Origin: Chloroflexota bacterium
GTDB taxonomy: Bacteria; Chloroflexota; Dormibacteria; Dormibacterales; Dormibacteraceae
Direction of reading: 5' to 3'
DNA length: 5,049 nt
Assembly (NCBI GenBank): GCA_005888075.1
Contig: VBKD01000104.1
Span: 1-5,049, forward strand
Part shown: piece after piece, positions 4,830-5,049 of the stretch
Numbering within the stretch: position 1 is the first letter of the stretch
Layout: the number at the start of each line of letters is the position of its first letter
Program-made: the position numbers and the translations under genes
The notes under the pieces: model-generated
The model's database searches: none
Seen by the model: the letters and a program-made list of their open reading frames with translations, nothing else
What the model was told of the DNA's origin: nothing

Positions 4830-5049
4830 ATGTCAGATCACATCTCAGGGCCCCGTGCCTTGGCCCAACCCATCGCGGATATCACAGACGTCTACGCGTT
4901 CCCGAGCCCCGAACGATCGGGCCATTTTGTGCTCGTGCTGAACACTCTGCCATTCGCCCAGCCGTCCGCGCCGTTCTCGGACGGGCTGGTCTACAGATTC
5001 CGCCTGCTCCCGGTCACGACGAGCACGAGGGATAATCCGCCACTGCTGC
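4830..5049 (+). CDS. DUF4331-family protein, N-terminal part (cut by the window end)
   Basis: Seventy-three codons are visible and remain open to the window end. The translation begins MSDHISGPRALAQPIADITD and continues VYAFPSPERSGHFVLVLNTL, then PFAQPSAPFSDGLVYRFRL. This is the characteristic DUF4331 start: a short S-[DS]-H motif, then 'p.aDITDvYaF.sPe....vlvlN..P', then a beta-strand with 'Y.F.l'. There is no signal peptide ahead of the motif, although many DUF4331 proteins are exported, so this looks like a cytoplasmic variant. The family's molecular function is not established. It follows the barrel-like protein by 35 nt on the same strand with its own RBS, which suggests one operon. The C-terminal bulk lies outside the window. 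Confidence 0.88.
   Translation, partial: MSDHISGPRALAQPIADITDVYAFPSPERSGHFVLVLNTLPFAQPSAPFSDGLVYRFRLLPVTTSTRDNPPLL

Overview
The window reads as GC-rich bacterial DNA of actinobacterial type. The signs are strong G/C preference at third codon positions in the real genes, a probable leaderless regulator gene, TAGGAT-like -10 motifs, and protein families common in soil actinomycetes (SDR, TetR, GT1 glycosyltransferase, DUF4331). I cannot name a genus. There are no rRNA or tRNA genes, CRISPR array, transposase or phage genes.

Layout. (1) Positions 1-704 hold the 3' part of an SDR-family oxidoreductase; its start and cofactor motif lie upstream of the window. (2) Positions 705-1037 are a gene-free regulatory region with several short palindromes and direct repeats. 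(3) Positions 1038-2935 hold a two-gene unit: a TetR-family regulator overlaps by one base (TGATG) with a GT1/MGT-type glycosyltransferase. This fits an inducible small-molecule glycosylation or detoxification module. (4) Positions 2936-3184 are non-coding, with a hairpin and a decayed 10-bp tandem repeat (consensus GGAGGACACG). (5) Positions 3186-3879 are a small gene graveyard. The C-terminal half of a VOC/glyoxalase-like gene (minus strand) abuts, 5' end to 5' end, a DUF1697 gene (plus strand) that has lost its N-terminus, has an internal deletion and carries two frame changes. (6) Positions 3880-4251 are a gene-free leader with short, mutually exclusive complementary segments and a possible promoter. 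(7) Positions 4252-5049 hold a second apparent operon: a small protein that looks like a dimeric alpha/beta-barrel (ABM/EthD-like) fold, followed 35 nt later by the N-terminus of a DUF4331 protein that runs off the window.

The strongest biological statements are the coupled TetR-glycosyltransferase pair and the mutually truncated VOC/DUF1697 remnant, which looks like a deletion scar that removed both 5' ends and the shared promoter. The best candidate for something poorly described is the barrel-protein/DUF4331 pair. Nothing in the sequence shows directly what that pair does.
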